Source: Centropus unirufus
Lineage: Eukaryota > Chordata > Aves > Cuculiformes > Centropidae
DNA: 64,000 nucleotides
Assembly: GCA_013397695.1 (NCBI GenBank)
Contig: VYZI01000742.1
Location: 1-64,000 of the forward strand
Reading direction: 5' to 3'
Positions 14,301-24,090 of the stretch are shown here, in pieces. The notes under the pieces are model-generated. The model was not told where the DNA came from and did not search any database. It worked only from the letters and a program-made list of their open reading frames with translations. Each line of letters opens with the position of its first letter. The stretch's first letter is position 1. The position numbers and the translations under genes are program-made.

Positions 14301-17300
14301 TGAGATTTCTTTCATGACACATACCCATCACTGAGAACGGAGGCAGCCTGCTTTGACCTCCTGCTTTGACGTGTGGCCTGCCAGATGCTGCTGGCTGAGC
14401 ACTCACTAATCCCTTGTCATCCCTTCTTACTCTCGTGCTGCCTCCTCCCTAGTAACTCCCGAGCACCCCTGAAACCCAGCCACCCACTTCAGCCCTCACA
14501 GGCTGTTGAGTATTCCTGACTATCATCAGTGCTACGAGACTGACTGCCCTGGTGGTGCTTTCTTTAAGCGGGAGCCCTGGCAAGCACAGGATTGCCGTGC
14601 AGACGCTATGAGAGCATCCCAGCGCTTTGCAGAGGACAGAGCGGCAGCTCCAGGCAGCACAGCGCCAGGAGAACAACAGCCGACTGCGATTACCACCCCG
14701 CCTGAATCCACATCTTGAGCAGCCACAGAAACGCAGCGTCCCAGAAAGGCCGGCAGCGGCGCTCCCCAGGCTCCTGCACCGCTTCTCACACACAAAACTC
14801 CCTCTTACCCGAATGTTCCATTTAGGCTTTAGGGAAACCTCAAACACTTACAGCAAGTGATTTCAAATCTGCCCAGCCATAAGGCTTCAGATCAGACAGG
14901 GAGAGCTGCTGGAAACTGTCATACAGCAGCTATTTTGAAACAAGGCTGATGAAAACAAACCAGGGAGGGGGAAACAGCCCGTTTCTCAAATTTGCACATT
15001 CGAACGAAAATGAGCAGAAAAGCTGCAAAGAACTAAGAGCATAGGAGAGAAAGAAAAAAGCAGCCCCAGAGTACAAAGTCCCAATGCCCAGGCTGCCTCC
15101 CTCGTGCTTCCCTGCGGCCAGGCCAGGGGCACAGCTCCCCAGCAGCTTTTTACTGACGCTGTCTCCTCAGCACAGCTCCAGCAAGGGCAGCACACACCCA
15201 CCTAGACAGAACACTTGTTTAATAAAGCAGTAATAATAATCGTGGAATTGTCTAAGCCTGCCCAGAACAGTGGGTAAAGGACTGCCTTTCAGATGGGCAA
15301 CGCTTCCCTCGCTGCCACCCTGGCACTGCAGGGAGGTGCAAGGCGTGTCTGCCAAAGGCTGGGTCTGGTGGCATTTCCTGCAGCTGCAGTGACAAAGGGT
15401 ATGGTTTTATAAACCATTTATAAAGGGTATATTTTCTTGGTTCAAGAAAATGCCCAAAACAACAGCACCAGAGATCACATAGCCCTGACACCAGATTGCT
15501 CTCGGCCATCACAGCTTATGGCAGTAAATTTAAAGGAGAATGGGGTTTCCTAAATGTAATTGAATTGTCACCCCATGTACTCCTTCCACACCAGCAAAAG
15601 GGTGTTTATGCAAATGAGCCACTGGGCAGCAGGACCTCGCCCTAAGACTGCTGCCCAGAGATGGAAAAATCCTTTGCAAAGGTACATTTTGTTCCCTTGC
15701 TGCATCTGAAGTCTCATTTTTGCTGTGAAAACCACACAAAGGATTTAGCGCTTTCTCTCTTCTGCCAGACCCTGCACCAAAACCCACAACTGCTGCTGCC
15801 ACAGCAAGAAACACGCAGGAAAAATATCCTGCGGGATGACTTCCTGGCAGGGATTGTTGGATGGCAGAGGCTGGAGAAACTCCTCTGAAGCCATCCCCAG
15901 ACGAGGACAGTGACGTGGGGCACTAAATGTAAACACACCATGTTGATTGCACCATGTTCTGTTAATAAAAAGCCTATTTTCATGCTGTAAATATATCCCT
16001 AGCAGGGAAAATTAGCACCAAGCAACACAGGAGGGGCTCCAACCCCTGGCTCCACATCTCCAGTTGCTGGCTGCCAGCATGATGCCTTTGTGCACCAGAT
16101 GAAAATCAATTTTTCTACAGCCCTCCCTATCAGGTTTTTATGGGAATAGCATCCAGCTCGGAGAAATGCCTGAGCAGCCAGGACAGCAGGCAGTGCTGGC
16201 TGAAGCGTAATTCAGCACAGCCGTAATTCAGCACAGCCGCAGTTGCCATAGTAATAAACATGAATTTTCTAATCCCCCAGGCTACCTAGAGCATTAGAGA
16301 GCACTAAGGCTTCTAATGGAAATGCAATTAGGCTGACATGGATATTCCTGAATTGAAGCTGACTGAGGCCCTCTATTCATTTAGGAAAGTGGTAAAGAAG
16401 TTACAAGTTCAGCTTTTTGACTGCATAATAATGATCTCATTACAGCCAGCAACAGCGGCAATTCAGAGCTACACCGTCAAGGCAGACAACAGCACCAAGA
16501 AGTCTCACAAAAGCAAGAGTTTCATCACCTCTCAGCCATACCAGCCGTTAACTGATGAATCCTTTCAAAGGGATCAGAAGATAAACCAATTATCTAGAAT
16601 ACCAACCCTAAAGTCATCCTCTGGCACAAACCCACCTGCAAGGAAAACACCTTTTCCTCAGGGCATGCGCTGCAGATCCCTGTGCAGACCTTGGCAGGTT
16701 GGAGGCCTGATCTGCAGAGGCAAGGGCTCCTGACACCGATCCTTTTGCCAGGCACAAAGAAAACACATGCCCAGAAGCTTAAAACATTCCCTCTGATTGT
16801 GGGTAAAAGTCCCACGGACTTCTTAAGAGAAAGCTGAAGTGAAATTAGTGTTTTCTTAGCAGAAAAATGACAAAGCATACAAAGACCTTAGAGCCATCAG
16901 GCAGCACAAGGAGAGCTGATGTGGGGCGTGGGAGGAAGGTTAATTTCCCAGAACAGAAGGAGGAAACAGACAACAGGAGAATGACAGAGGAGAGGCACAG
17001 CACACCTAAAAAGGGCCGAGCAGCCTATTCTTAGCCCTGGGTTCAGCAACACGTGGCTATATGCTATTATCTCAGCACAGAAGAATCCCTAGCGGGCACA
17101 GTGCTGGGCCACAGGGATGCTGCTCAATTGAACAGCAGCACAATGACCTCTACCTGTACCCGCAGTGGCACATAATCCTCACAGAGGTCATCCCACAGCT
17201 CCTGCAGATCAGAAATCTCCAGGGAAAGACCCAAAGGAGCTCTGGAAAAGGATCTTCTGTCTGCGTTGAGAAAGGCAGAACCGGCACACACTAGGCCAGC

Positions 17301-20300
17301 AGAAGCGCTGCCATCTGCCAAGTCACGGCTGGGCTTGGGAGGAGGCAAGCTGGACTTCACTGGGATAGGTAGCCTGCTGCCTCGAGGGCTCTGAAGGGGT
17401 TTGTAGTCCAAAGCCTTGATCAAGCTGAGAGCCAGCTCCAGCCTGTTCCCACTCAGCAAAGAGTTTGGGGTTGTGCGGTCATCTGAGGAATCATCACATT
17501 TCCCATTCCCCTTCGTTCCCTTATCTGCATCTTCATCTTTCTGCAGCAGAGGGCTTGCCTCCACGGTCGTGTCCAGGGACTCAACAGAGGACGCAGGTGT
17601 GCCTTCCTCCATGCTTTCCCCATCCACAGGCCCTCTGGTGCTAGCGGACTCCACTGCATCGCACACGGATGATTCCTCATTGCCCATGCTGGCTGACCAC
17701 CGGCTGGACAGCCCGCAGGAGATGCTTCTGGCCACCTTGCGCGGCACTTTGCAAATTGCTTCATAGTCAGCATCAGCCACCCGCAGCGCAGCACAGCCAC
17801 GGCAGCGCCGCGGCCGGTTAGTCGCTCCCTCTGAAGCGTGGCAGCTGTGCGGCTCCAAGCTGTGGTCTTCTTGGTCTGTCCAGTATTCATATCCAGAATA
17901 AGCAAAGTCCTCCTGAAGGAGGGCAGCGTACCGTATATCAGGCAGGTTTGACAGGTCCACAGTCCCATCCCCAGCTCTGTCATCTGTGCTGGAGTCTTCA
18001 TTGTTCCTGCGGTACATGCTTGCAATGCAGAACTTGAGGCGGTCTTTCTCCAGCAGCAGCTTCTGCAGGCGCTCGATGGAGAGGGCTTCGATGCGAGCGA
18101 TGACAGTGTCGAACCTGTAGATGCGGTCCAGCATGAAAGCACACTTGCTGCACGCGAACTCGGATTTGCCATCCCTGCACAGCTCCCGGCCTAGGACGTG
18201 GGAGAGCAGCACCTGGAGGTTCAGCTTGGCCGCCGTGTGGAAGATCCATCGCCGCTGGTTGCCGCACAGCTCCCGGGCGCAGATCCGGCAGGTTTCCTTC
18301 ATCCTCGCTCCCGACCGGCGCCGCGACCTGCTGCACCCAAGGGACCCCCTCGGGGCCTCGCCGAGCGCTCAGCGCATCCCTCGGGGCACGGCGCCGCCGG
18401 CACTGCCCAACCCCTCCCTACGCGGGGGGAGCGCGCCGGGGCTCCCGGTGCCGCGGGCACAGCCCGGCCCGCAGTATCAGCATCGCCCTCCCGCCTCGGC
18501 CCAGCCACGGGCCGCGCTCTGCCTGCCCGGCTCCGCCTGCCCCGCTCCTCCGCCTGCCCCGCTCCTCCGCCGGCCCCGCGCCTCGCTGCCCGCGGGCCCC
18601 GCCGCAGGTCCGGCCGCCACGGCGCCGCCCGGCTTCTGGCTCACGTTTCAAGATGGCGGCGGGCGGCTGCATCCGCGCACGCGCGCACGCACCGGCGCAC
18701 GCTGGGACTTGTAGGCGCCCCGCCCCGGGCCCGCGCATGCGCAGTGGGGGCCGGGCTCGCCCCGGGCCCGCGTGGCGCCGGGCGGGGGCGGCGACCGGTT
18801 CCGGCGGCGACCGGTTCCGGCGGCGACCGGTTCCGGCGGCGACCGGTTCCGGCGGCGACCGGTTCCGGCGGCGACCGGTTCCGGCGGCGACCGGTTCCGG
18901 CGGCGACCGGTTCCGGCACCGGCGGGGTTCGCAGCGACGACCGTGGCCAGATGTGACAGCGACCGCGGCAGCTCAGAGGCAGCGCCAAGGGCCCAGCCCC
19001 GGTTGCACTGTCCTGCCGCAGGACCCTCCCCGCAGTGCCTGTCCCCAGTGTCAGGGCCGCTCCCAGTGCCAGCTGCACAGCCCAGTGCCCGTGCCAGTGC
19101 CCAGCCCCAGTGGCCCCCAGTTGTGCCAGTCTCCAGCACCAGTGCCCATTCTGGGCACAAGGCCACCAGGACACACGCACCACTACCTGCACGGAGCCCT
19201 GTGGCACCCTGTGGGCACACTCTGGGGTCCCTCAGCGGCACAACCACCGTTCACGTGGTGATGGTCCACGGCTGCTGGGGACACCCCTGTGCCACCAAGA
19301 CACAGCATGACCAGGGCCATGAGGCTGCCAGGAACACGTTGCTCTGATGGCTCACAGCCACGAAATCCTACCTGGCGCTGTGCCAGGGGTTATTTTAAGA
19401 CCATCGATTTAAATGGGTACAGGTGGTGCCAACACCCAAGACTGGGGGCCTCTCTGACACTGCTCGCTGTGTCCTCCCATTCCCCAGCGCTGTGGCACAG
19501 CTGTGAAACACCCAGTGCTGCCAGGCTGGACATGGCACAGCCCTGGCCACATCCCCAGAAGGGGACAGGGATGACAACTGCCAGCTGAGCCCTAGGGGTG
19601 TGTGCTCCTCTGTGGGGTCCCCCACGTCTGCACGCCCACCTGCTCCCCCATGGCCAGGAGTTTCTCCAGGTGCTGCTGCAGGTCACGCTTCTCTGCTGAT
19701 AGCATCTCCACAAGCTGTTTACTGGCAGCCAGCTCTTGGGTCAGCTCTTCAATTCTCCTGCGAGGGAGGGAAGGGTGGGGAACGTTTAGCATGGTCCTCT
19801 CCTCCACAATCCAGCTCTCTCCCTTTGGAGCCACCCTTCCATCTCCACAGGATGCACACAGCCTCCTGACTGTGCACAGCAACAGCCCTTTGGGTGGTCC
19901 CCAAGGGCCAGCACAGGGCACATGCTACCAGCACAGAGGGCATGGGTCCCGGGCACCCACCTCTGGGCCATGGCACTGCAGCGGTCATCGCTCCTGTCCT
20001 CCTCCTTCATTCTCACAGCTTCCTTCAGCTTCCCTGCCAGCTCCTGACACCGCTCCGCCTCGGCTCTGGCTAGCACCGTGGCCCGCTCGGCCTCGCTCCG
20101 TGCTAGCCTGGCTTCCTGTGCAACAGTAAGGGGAGCATCCAGGCACTGGCCCCCAGACCTCCCTGCCCCCCACCACACCCAGGCTCACCTCCTGCAGGAG
20201 CTGGATCTTGTTCTCCAGGAGCTCATAGACATGCTCTGAGTCCCGCTGCTGCTCCTCATACTGCTGCTGAAACACTGCCTGGCTGCGGGTTGTCTGGTTC

Positions 20301-22449
20301 TCTGCAGCCACCCTGCCAGACACAGCATGGCATGGCAGAGCATGGCCCATTAAATGGCATAGCACAGCATAGTGTGGCATGGCATGGCATGGCATGGCAG
20401 AGTACAGCGTGCCATAGCATAGCACAGCATGGTCTTCCTTTGCAAATGCCCCCACTCCAGAGTAGCTGCCACCTCAAGTGCCCAGCTCCCCCCATGCCAT
20501 GGGCGCTGTGCCTACAGGACCTCCAGGCAAGGCGTACTACAACCTCTGAGTGCCACTGTCCTGGTGACACAGCTTTTCCAGCAGCGCCAGGTCATGCTCA
20601 GGCTCTGAACCACCAAAGCAGTGCCCGTACAGTTCTGATTCCAGAGACGCCCCAGCTGCCATGCCCTGGCCCCCCACCCGGTGATGCCCCACTGCAGGAT
20701 ACCCACACCGTGGCCCCCAGGCATGGCGCTGCCCTCCCCTGCCAAGCAGCTGCTGCCCTTTATTTTTGGCTGATGTCGGGACTGTAAGAGGAGTCCTGTG
20801 GGCGCCTGGCTCCATTGCGAACACCTCCAGTGCCCACTGCGGGCAGGGTACGGGCAGATACCCCATCCCCCACGTCCACGTAAGCATCGCAAATGGTGCA
20901 CAGGTGCCTCATCCATTCCAGAGCAGAGGGCTCGGCTGGCCCCACTCACCATGTTTTATCCAGGGCTTGTTGTTTCTCCTGCAGCTCCCGCTTCAGGCTT
21001 TCCACTTCCACTTTCAGCTCGATGTTCTGCAGGGCAGGAGGCAGGTGGGTAGGATGCCCACACGCCTGCCCAGACCCCCCAGTGCCACTGCCCATGGAAA
21101 CACATCAGAGGTGGCAGGGGAGTTCCCCCGCCTCACGACAAGACTTCAGGCACTCCTGGCACCAGGCGGCATGGGCTGTATTTTAGCCCACTGCGTCTGT
21201 CTGCACCCAGGCTGGCCCTGCAGCACACCCCGTGCACCCCACCAGGCTGGGGAGGCCCTCCCCGACCCTCTCCCCGCAACAGTCAAAGGCATAAAGTGGA
21301 AAACCACTGGCTGCGGTTCCCGGGCCCCATCGCCTCCTGGCAGAGAGAGGACATTGGGAGGGAAACTCCCGTTGGGCACCCACTCCTGCCTCCCGTGGGT
21401 GCTCACCCGCCTGTAGACATCGTCCCAGCTGCCCTCGCCCTTCTGCTGGACACGCTCCTCCAGGAAGTAAATGCGCAGCTTGAGGCTGAAGTTCTCCTTC
21501 TTGAGGTCGTTGAGGTGCTGGGACAGCGTGCGGTACCCGTTAGCCATGGCCGGCGCTCCATGGGGCGGGCATCCCGGCCCCCCTCACATGGGGACACAGC
21601 CCGGGGTCCCTGCCTGCCCGCAGCTCCTGCCGCCGTCTCTGCCGCTCCCCCTCTCCTTTTTTTTTTTTTTTTTGCTTGGCCTCCCGGAGCTATTTGAGGA
21701 ATCGCGGGACGGCAGGGACAGGCGGTGGTGAAACCCGAGCCCCTGGCAGCCGCCCGAGCCAGGAGGGCGGCAAGGGGAGCGCGGCCCCTGGAGGGGCTGA
21801 GCCCCCTCTCCCTGTCACCATCACCTGCTCTGCCCCCGCCTCCTGCCCTTCACACCACGCTCCGCACCCCAGGGATCCAGCACGCACCCCACAAGCACCC
21901 TGGGGTGCCTGGGGGAGCCCTGGTTGTACTGGGGGGGGGGGTTGTTCTTGGGCTGCTGGAGTGGTCCTGGCCCCAGCACCCCACGGGCTCACCTGCTCGA
22001 AGTCCCGCAGCGTCTGCGTCTGGATGAGAGGACTCATCTCCAGGTCCTGGAGAATGCAGGTCTGCACCAAGGAGCCAGGCTGGGGCTGAGCACCGGCGGG
22101 ACCATGGGACCCCTCCAGCTTGGCTGGCATGGGGTCCTCATCGCTCCCACCCCACGGTCCGTCCTGGGAAGCTGGGAGGGAACAAGGGCTAGCAGCGGTC
22201 AGACAAGCAAAGCAGCTGTTCTGCACACCACCTGCCCCTGAGGTGTCACTGGGAGGGATGCCAGGACACCTGGAGGCCTGGCGAGCCCCTGGCCCTCGGG
22301 GTGACGCACACTGCCAGGATGCTGGTGCATCACCCTCGATGGGGCAGGGGACTGGGGAGTGTTTGGTACAGGAGGGCTCTCAGGGTGTCTTACCTGCCAC
22401 GCAGCTGGCTCCGAGGAGCATGGCCGGTGTGTCACTGCTGCAGGGGTCT
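1..22449 (-). CDS. PDE4DIP: Myomegalin (PDE4DIP), 5' half of the gene, partial
   Basis: Myomegalin is a large coiled-coil scaffold of the centrosome and cis-Golgi that recruits gamma-tubulin complexes, AKAP9 and EB1, and is related to CDK5RAP2. The window holds the 5' half on the minus strand; the 3' half lies left of position 1. I traced 24 exons from the CM1 exon to the left edge, all joining in phase with GT-AG boundaries except one GC-AG intron. They give about 1035 codons. Exons for residues equivalent to roughly the first half of human myomegalin match it closely, for example WLKEEIE, IQQLQTCLHDRNKEVE and GFSSVSHIR. Two alternative 5' ends exist: CM1-type exons at 19640-22449 and a SMYLE-type first exon at 17154-18302. 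Exon blocks are given in separate entries. Identity is very secure; only the extreme 5' exons are uncertain. Confidence 0.95.
599..4243. other. PDE4DIP intron, nothing else seen
   Basis: A 3.6-kb intron between the exons ending at 4244 and 598 on the minus strand. I found no additional exon, RNA gene or repeat. A plus-strand ORF at 709-1713 has no recognisable domain and looks like chance in GC-rich DNA. Confidence 0.75.
9237..13716 (-). CDS. PDE4DIP: PDE4DIP exons, first common coiled-coil block
   Basis: Nine in-phase exons shared by both 5' isoforms, in transcript order: 13594-13716, 12656-12775, 12320-12412, 12004-12219, 11011-11169, 10532-10645, 10175-10312, 9695-9874, 9237-9431. Every one is a multiple of three and begins and ends in phase 0, so any of them could be skipped without breaking the frame. 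Typical stretches are AAELQGKIQQFEAANK, LLQEKLNELNFELKSVQE, SLLDLQNTLFCTKLEVQKL, LSQHLAHKEQLLQ and VAEELYLHLQRKEKMLQD, aligning in order with human myomegalin. The whole block is alpha-helical coiled coil. The run of symmetric exons suggests modular growth of the rod, which is an inference. Confidence 0.94.
14852..14929 (-). CDS. Candidate cassette exon in PDE4DIP intron
   Basis: Seventy-eight bases on the minus strand lie between an acceptor (TTTCAAAATAG) and a strong donor (GTAAGTG). They are open in phase 0 at both ends, matching the phase of both flanking exons (13716 and 17154 or 19640). The 26 codons read LLYDSFQQLSLSDL then KPYGWADLKSLA, a protein-like composition. I do not recognise it in mammalian myomegalin. 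It could be a lineage-specific cassette exon or a chance open stretch. Confidence 0.4.
14930..17153. other. PDE4DIP intron with AT-rich, homeodomain- and octamer-like motifs
   Basis: This intron drops sharply in GC content relative to its surroundings. It contains an ATGCAAAT octamer at 15608-15615, several TAAT or ATTA cores near 16270-16450, the inverted repeat TAATGA-tc-TCATTA at 16429-16442, and a perfect 16-bp tandem duplication at 16206-16237. No exon was recognised. It could contain a conserved noncoding element. Confidence 0.4.
16206..16237. repeat. Perfect tandem duplication of 16 bp
   Basis: The unit cgtaattcagcacagc occurs twice in direct succession inside a PDE4DIP intron, in the AT-rich motif-dense region. 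Confidence 0.95.
17154..18302 (-). CDS. PDE4DIP: PDE4DIP alternative first coding exon, SMYLE-type N terminus
   Basis: One 1149-bp exon encodes 383 residues and ends in phase 0 at a GT donor, joining the common exon at 13716. It starts MKETCRICARELCGNQRRW, the conserved N terminus of the short myomegalin isoform that binds EB1 and AKAP9 (Pfam SMYLE_N family). Cysteine pairs CRIC (residues 5-8) and CSKC (51-54) look like a small zinc-binding module. A helical segment at about 60-95 follows. RRCRGCAALRVAD lies at about 165-177. SRLP at 309-312, in a basic proline-rich context, resembles an SxIP EB1-binding motif. The exon ends DLQELWDDLCEDYVPLRVQ. The start is chosen by homology and because it sits in the CpG island of an internal promoter. 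Upstream CM1 exons would splice past it. Confidence 0.94.
18303..19000 (-). promoter_or_regulatory. PDE4DIP: CpG-rich internal promoter region of PDE4DIP (SMYLE isoform)
   Basis: The 700 bases upstream of the MKETC start are strongly GC- and CpG-rich on both strands, with no TATA box seen. The block contains CGCATGCGC-type sites near 18735 and the 16-bp tandem array at 18789-18916. A CpG-island promoter here would explain the alternative first coding exon. The transcription start is not determined. Confidence 0.65.
18789..18916. repeat. Tandem array, 8 perfect copies of a 16-bp unit
   Basis: The unit cggcgaccggttccgg is repeated eight times without a mismatch over 128 bp. Each unit contains the palindrome ACCGGT and the core CCGGAA on the minus strand. 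It sits about 490-610 bp upstream of the SMYLE-type start codon. All six frames are open through it, so it produces artificial ORFs rich in Arg, Pro and Gly that should not be called genes. Confidence 0.97.
19640..21547 (-). CDS. PDE4DIP: PDE4DIP CM1-motif exons (gamma-tubulin complex activating N terminus)
   Basis: Five in-phase exons: 21407-21517 (or 21407-21547 when used as a first exon), 20950-21026, 20189-20312, 19961-20115 and 19640-19757. The first encodes the CM1 core, NDLKKENFSLKLRIYFLEER, which in CDK5RAP2 and myomegalin binds and activates the gamma-tubulin ring complex. Read as a first exon it begins MANGYRTLSQHLNDLKK, matching the human isoform that starts MSNGYRTLSQ. Read as an internal exon it begins at HLNDLKK after an acceptor within the same sequence. 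Later exons carry EHVYELLENKIQLLQE and RIEELTQELAASKQLVEML. The last exon ends in phase 0 and joins 13716. The CM1 exon is GC-rich, as is its flank. Confidence 0.93.
20320..20440. repeat. Degenerate CATGG/CATAG pentamer array
   Basis: The intron between the 20189-20312 and 20950-21026 exons of PDE4DIP contains repeated catgg, catag and cacag pentamers, most regular around 20377-20396. It is a decayed simple repeat with no coding role. Confidence 0.8.
21657..21673. repeat. 17-base T homopolymer
   Basis: A run of 17 T on the plus strand lies about 110 bp upstream of the alternative CM1 first-exon ATG. It is a poly(dA:dT) tract in an otherwise GC-rich promoter-like area. Read length there may be unreliable. 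Confidence 0.9.
21993..22449 (-). CDS. PDE4DIP: PDE4DIP upstream exons of the longest isoform
   Basis: Two exons, 22394-22449 and 21993-22171, fit phase with each other (phase 2 to 1, then 1 to 0) and with the CM1 exon. The second contains SLVQTCILQDLE and LIQTQTLRDFEQ, a duplicated motif clearly homologous to the human long isoform segment VQTYSLRAFE...VQTQALRDFEK that directly precedes the CM1 core. This fixes the strand, frame and splice order. The 56-bp exon is supported by consensus splice sites and phase only. It contains an in-frame ATG (MLLGASC) that could serve as a start. The first exon further upstream is less certain and is listed separately. Confidence 0.82.
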
Positions 22450-22989
22450 CTGCAGAGAGGAGCACACAGCCGCATCACGCACAGCATCGGGGATGCAGGC
22501 CCAGGGCCCCCAGGACCACGTAGCCAGAGGAGCCAGGGCGTGAATTTTCCCAAATCCTCTGCATGGCGGCTGCTGCATATCCCCCACCCCAGGGGGGTCA
22601 CAGACAGCTGGCGTGGCACCAGGGGCCTGTGTGCATGCACAGGGGCACACGGGTGTCTGTGCACGCGTTGAGGTGCCTGTGTGTGTTCTTGTGGCTGGGA
22701 GGCTCTAAGTGCAAAGACACGAGGACCTAGGGACTATGCAGATGGTGGTGTCCCCTTAGGAGCACTTTAGCCCCATTAGCAGCATTGGCAGGGCCACCTG
22801 TGCCCTGCAGCAGCCCCGCACGACCAGGGAGGGGGTCTGGGTGCTGGCAGCGAGCAGGGGCTGCCTGAGGCAGGGCTGGCCCCAGCCACTCTCTGATGGC
22901 CCCGTGCCTCTGTGTTATCACAGCTCCTTACCACAGCTGCAATTAGGTTTATTTTCAGCAGAGTGAGTCATTTCATGGCTTAGAAGAGG

Positions 22990-23085
22990 AAAAAAAAAAC
23001 AAACAAAACAAACAACACCCCACAAATAAACAGAAACCAGATTTTTTTTTTTCTTTAAAAAAATGCCGAATATTTATTTTCTAAT
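22990..23085. repeat. A-rich and T-rich low-complexity stretch
   Basis: An A-run with interspersed C (caaacaaaacaaacaac) is followed by a 13-base T-rich run and AT-rich sequence. It may be the remnant of an oligo(dA) tail of an old retroelement, but no element body is recognisable. It lies in a PDE4DIP intron. Confidence 0.5.
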
Positions 23086-23476
23086 TCCAGTGTGACAGCT
23101 TTTTGGTGGGGTCCCACAAGCAGGGCGGTAGGCATTCACCCCCAGCGCCACACTGGTCATAGTGCCCTGCCCACATGCATGATGCCGAGCCCCAGTGGCC
23201 AAGTAGGGCCAGTGGGTCCGTACAGCACTGGCCATGGTGGGGCCCCTGAGGCCATGGCCCCTGGGCCAGAGACACCCACCAGCACCTCATAGGCAGGGGA
23301 CAGAGTGCTGCCAGCCCTGGGTGAGGAGCAGCAGGAGGCACTCACAGGACAACACAGCCCCTGCACCAACAGTCTGCCATGAGGGGAAACTGAGGCACGG
23401 TGACTTTCGGCACGCCAGCACTGCCCAAGTGGGGCCCTGTGCCCTTCCACACGCCCTTAATGCCTGGGTATCCAGG

Positions 23477-24090
23477 GGCACAGTAAATGGAGGCACGGTA
23501 TCCAGAGGTGCAGTACCAGAGGCATGACATCCAAAGAAGCACAACACCCAGAAATATCCAAAGGCACAACACCAGAGGAGACCCAATACTCAGGCACAAT
23601 ATCCAAACAGGCATGATGTCTGGGGCCAAGGCACCCCAGAAGAAGGCACAGCACACAGGAGGTATGGTACCCAAAAGGCATGGAATGCAGAAGAAAAACA
23701 TCTGAGGCCACGATACCCCGACTGAAGAGGCACAAGGATGCACTCTGCTCAAAGAAGCACAGTACCCAGAGGCACAATGCCAAGCAGGATGCCATCCTGA
23801 GGCACAATATCCCAGCTTGCAAAAATACCCAGAGAGACACAAAACACGGTAACATGACATCCAAGGAGGCACGACACCGAGAAGCATAATGCCTGGAGAC
23901 GTGGTACCCAAAGAGGCACAACAGCCAAACATTTGAAACCCACAGAGGCATAATAACCAGAGGCATAATAACCACAACACCCACCACAACACAATGTGAT
24001 ATCCAGGGCACGACACTCAAGGAGGTGGAATACTGAAGGAGGCACAATGCCTGGGGAGGTGCAAGGCCTGGAGGGAGGATATCCAGACAG
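23477..24090. repeat. Decayed minisatellite, about 15-bp unit
   Basis: About 600 bases consist of diverged copies of a unit close to ggcacaatacccaga, such as ggcacaatgcc, ggcacgacaccgaga and ggcataataaccaga, with insertions between them. The 15-bp period keeps reading frames open on the minus strand, giving apparent proteins of more than 200 residues that I reject. It lies in the first introns of PDE4DIP. Confidence 0.85.

Noticed and set aside
16338..16733. Plus-strand 131-codon ORF in a PDE4DIP intron
   Set aside because: No homology or splice context; the region looks regulatory rather than coding.
18198..19347. Several plus- and minus-strand ORFs of about 190-250 codons around the CpG island
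   Set aside because: They arise from GC-rich DNA lacking stops and from the 16-bp array, and overlap the promoter and first exon of PDE4DIP.
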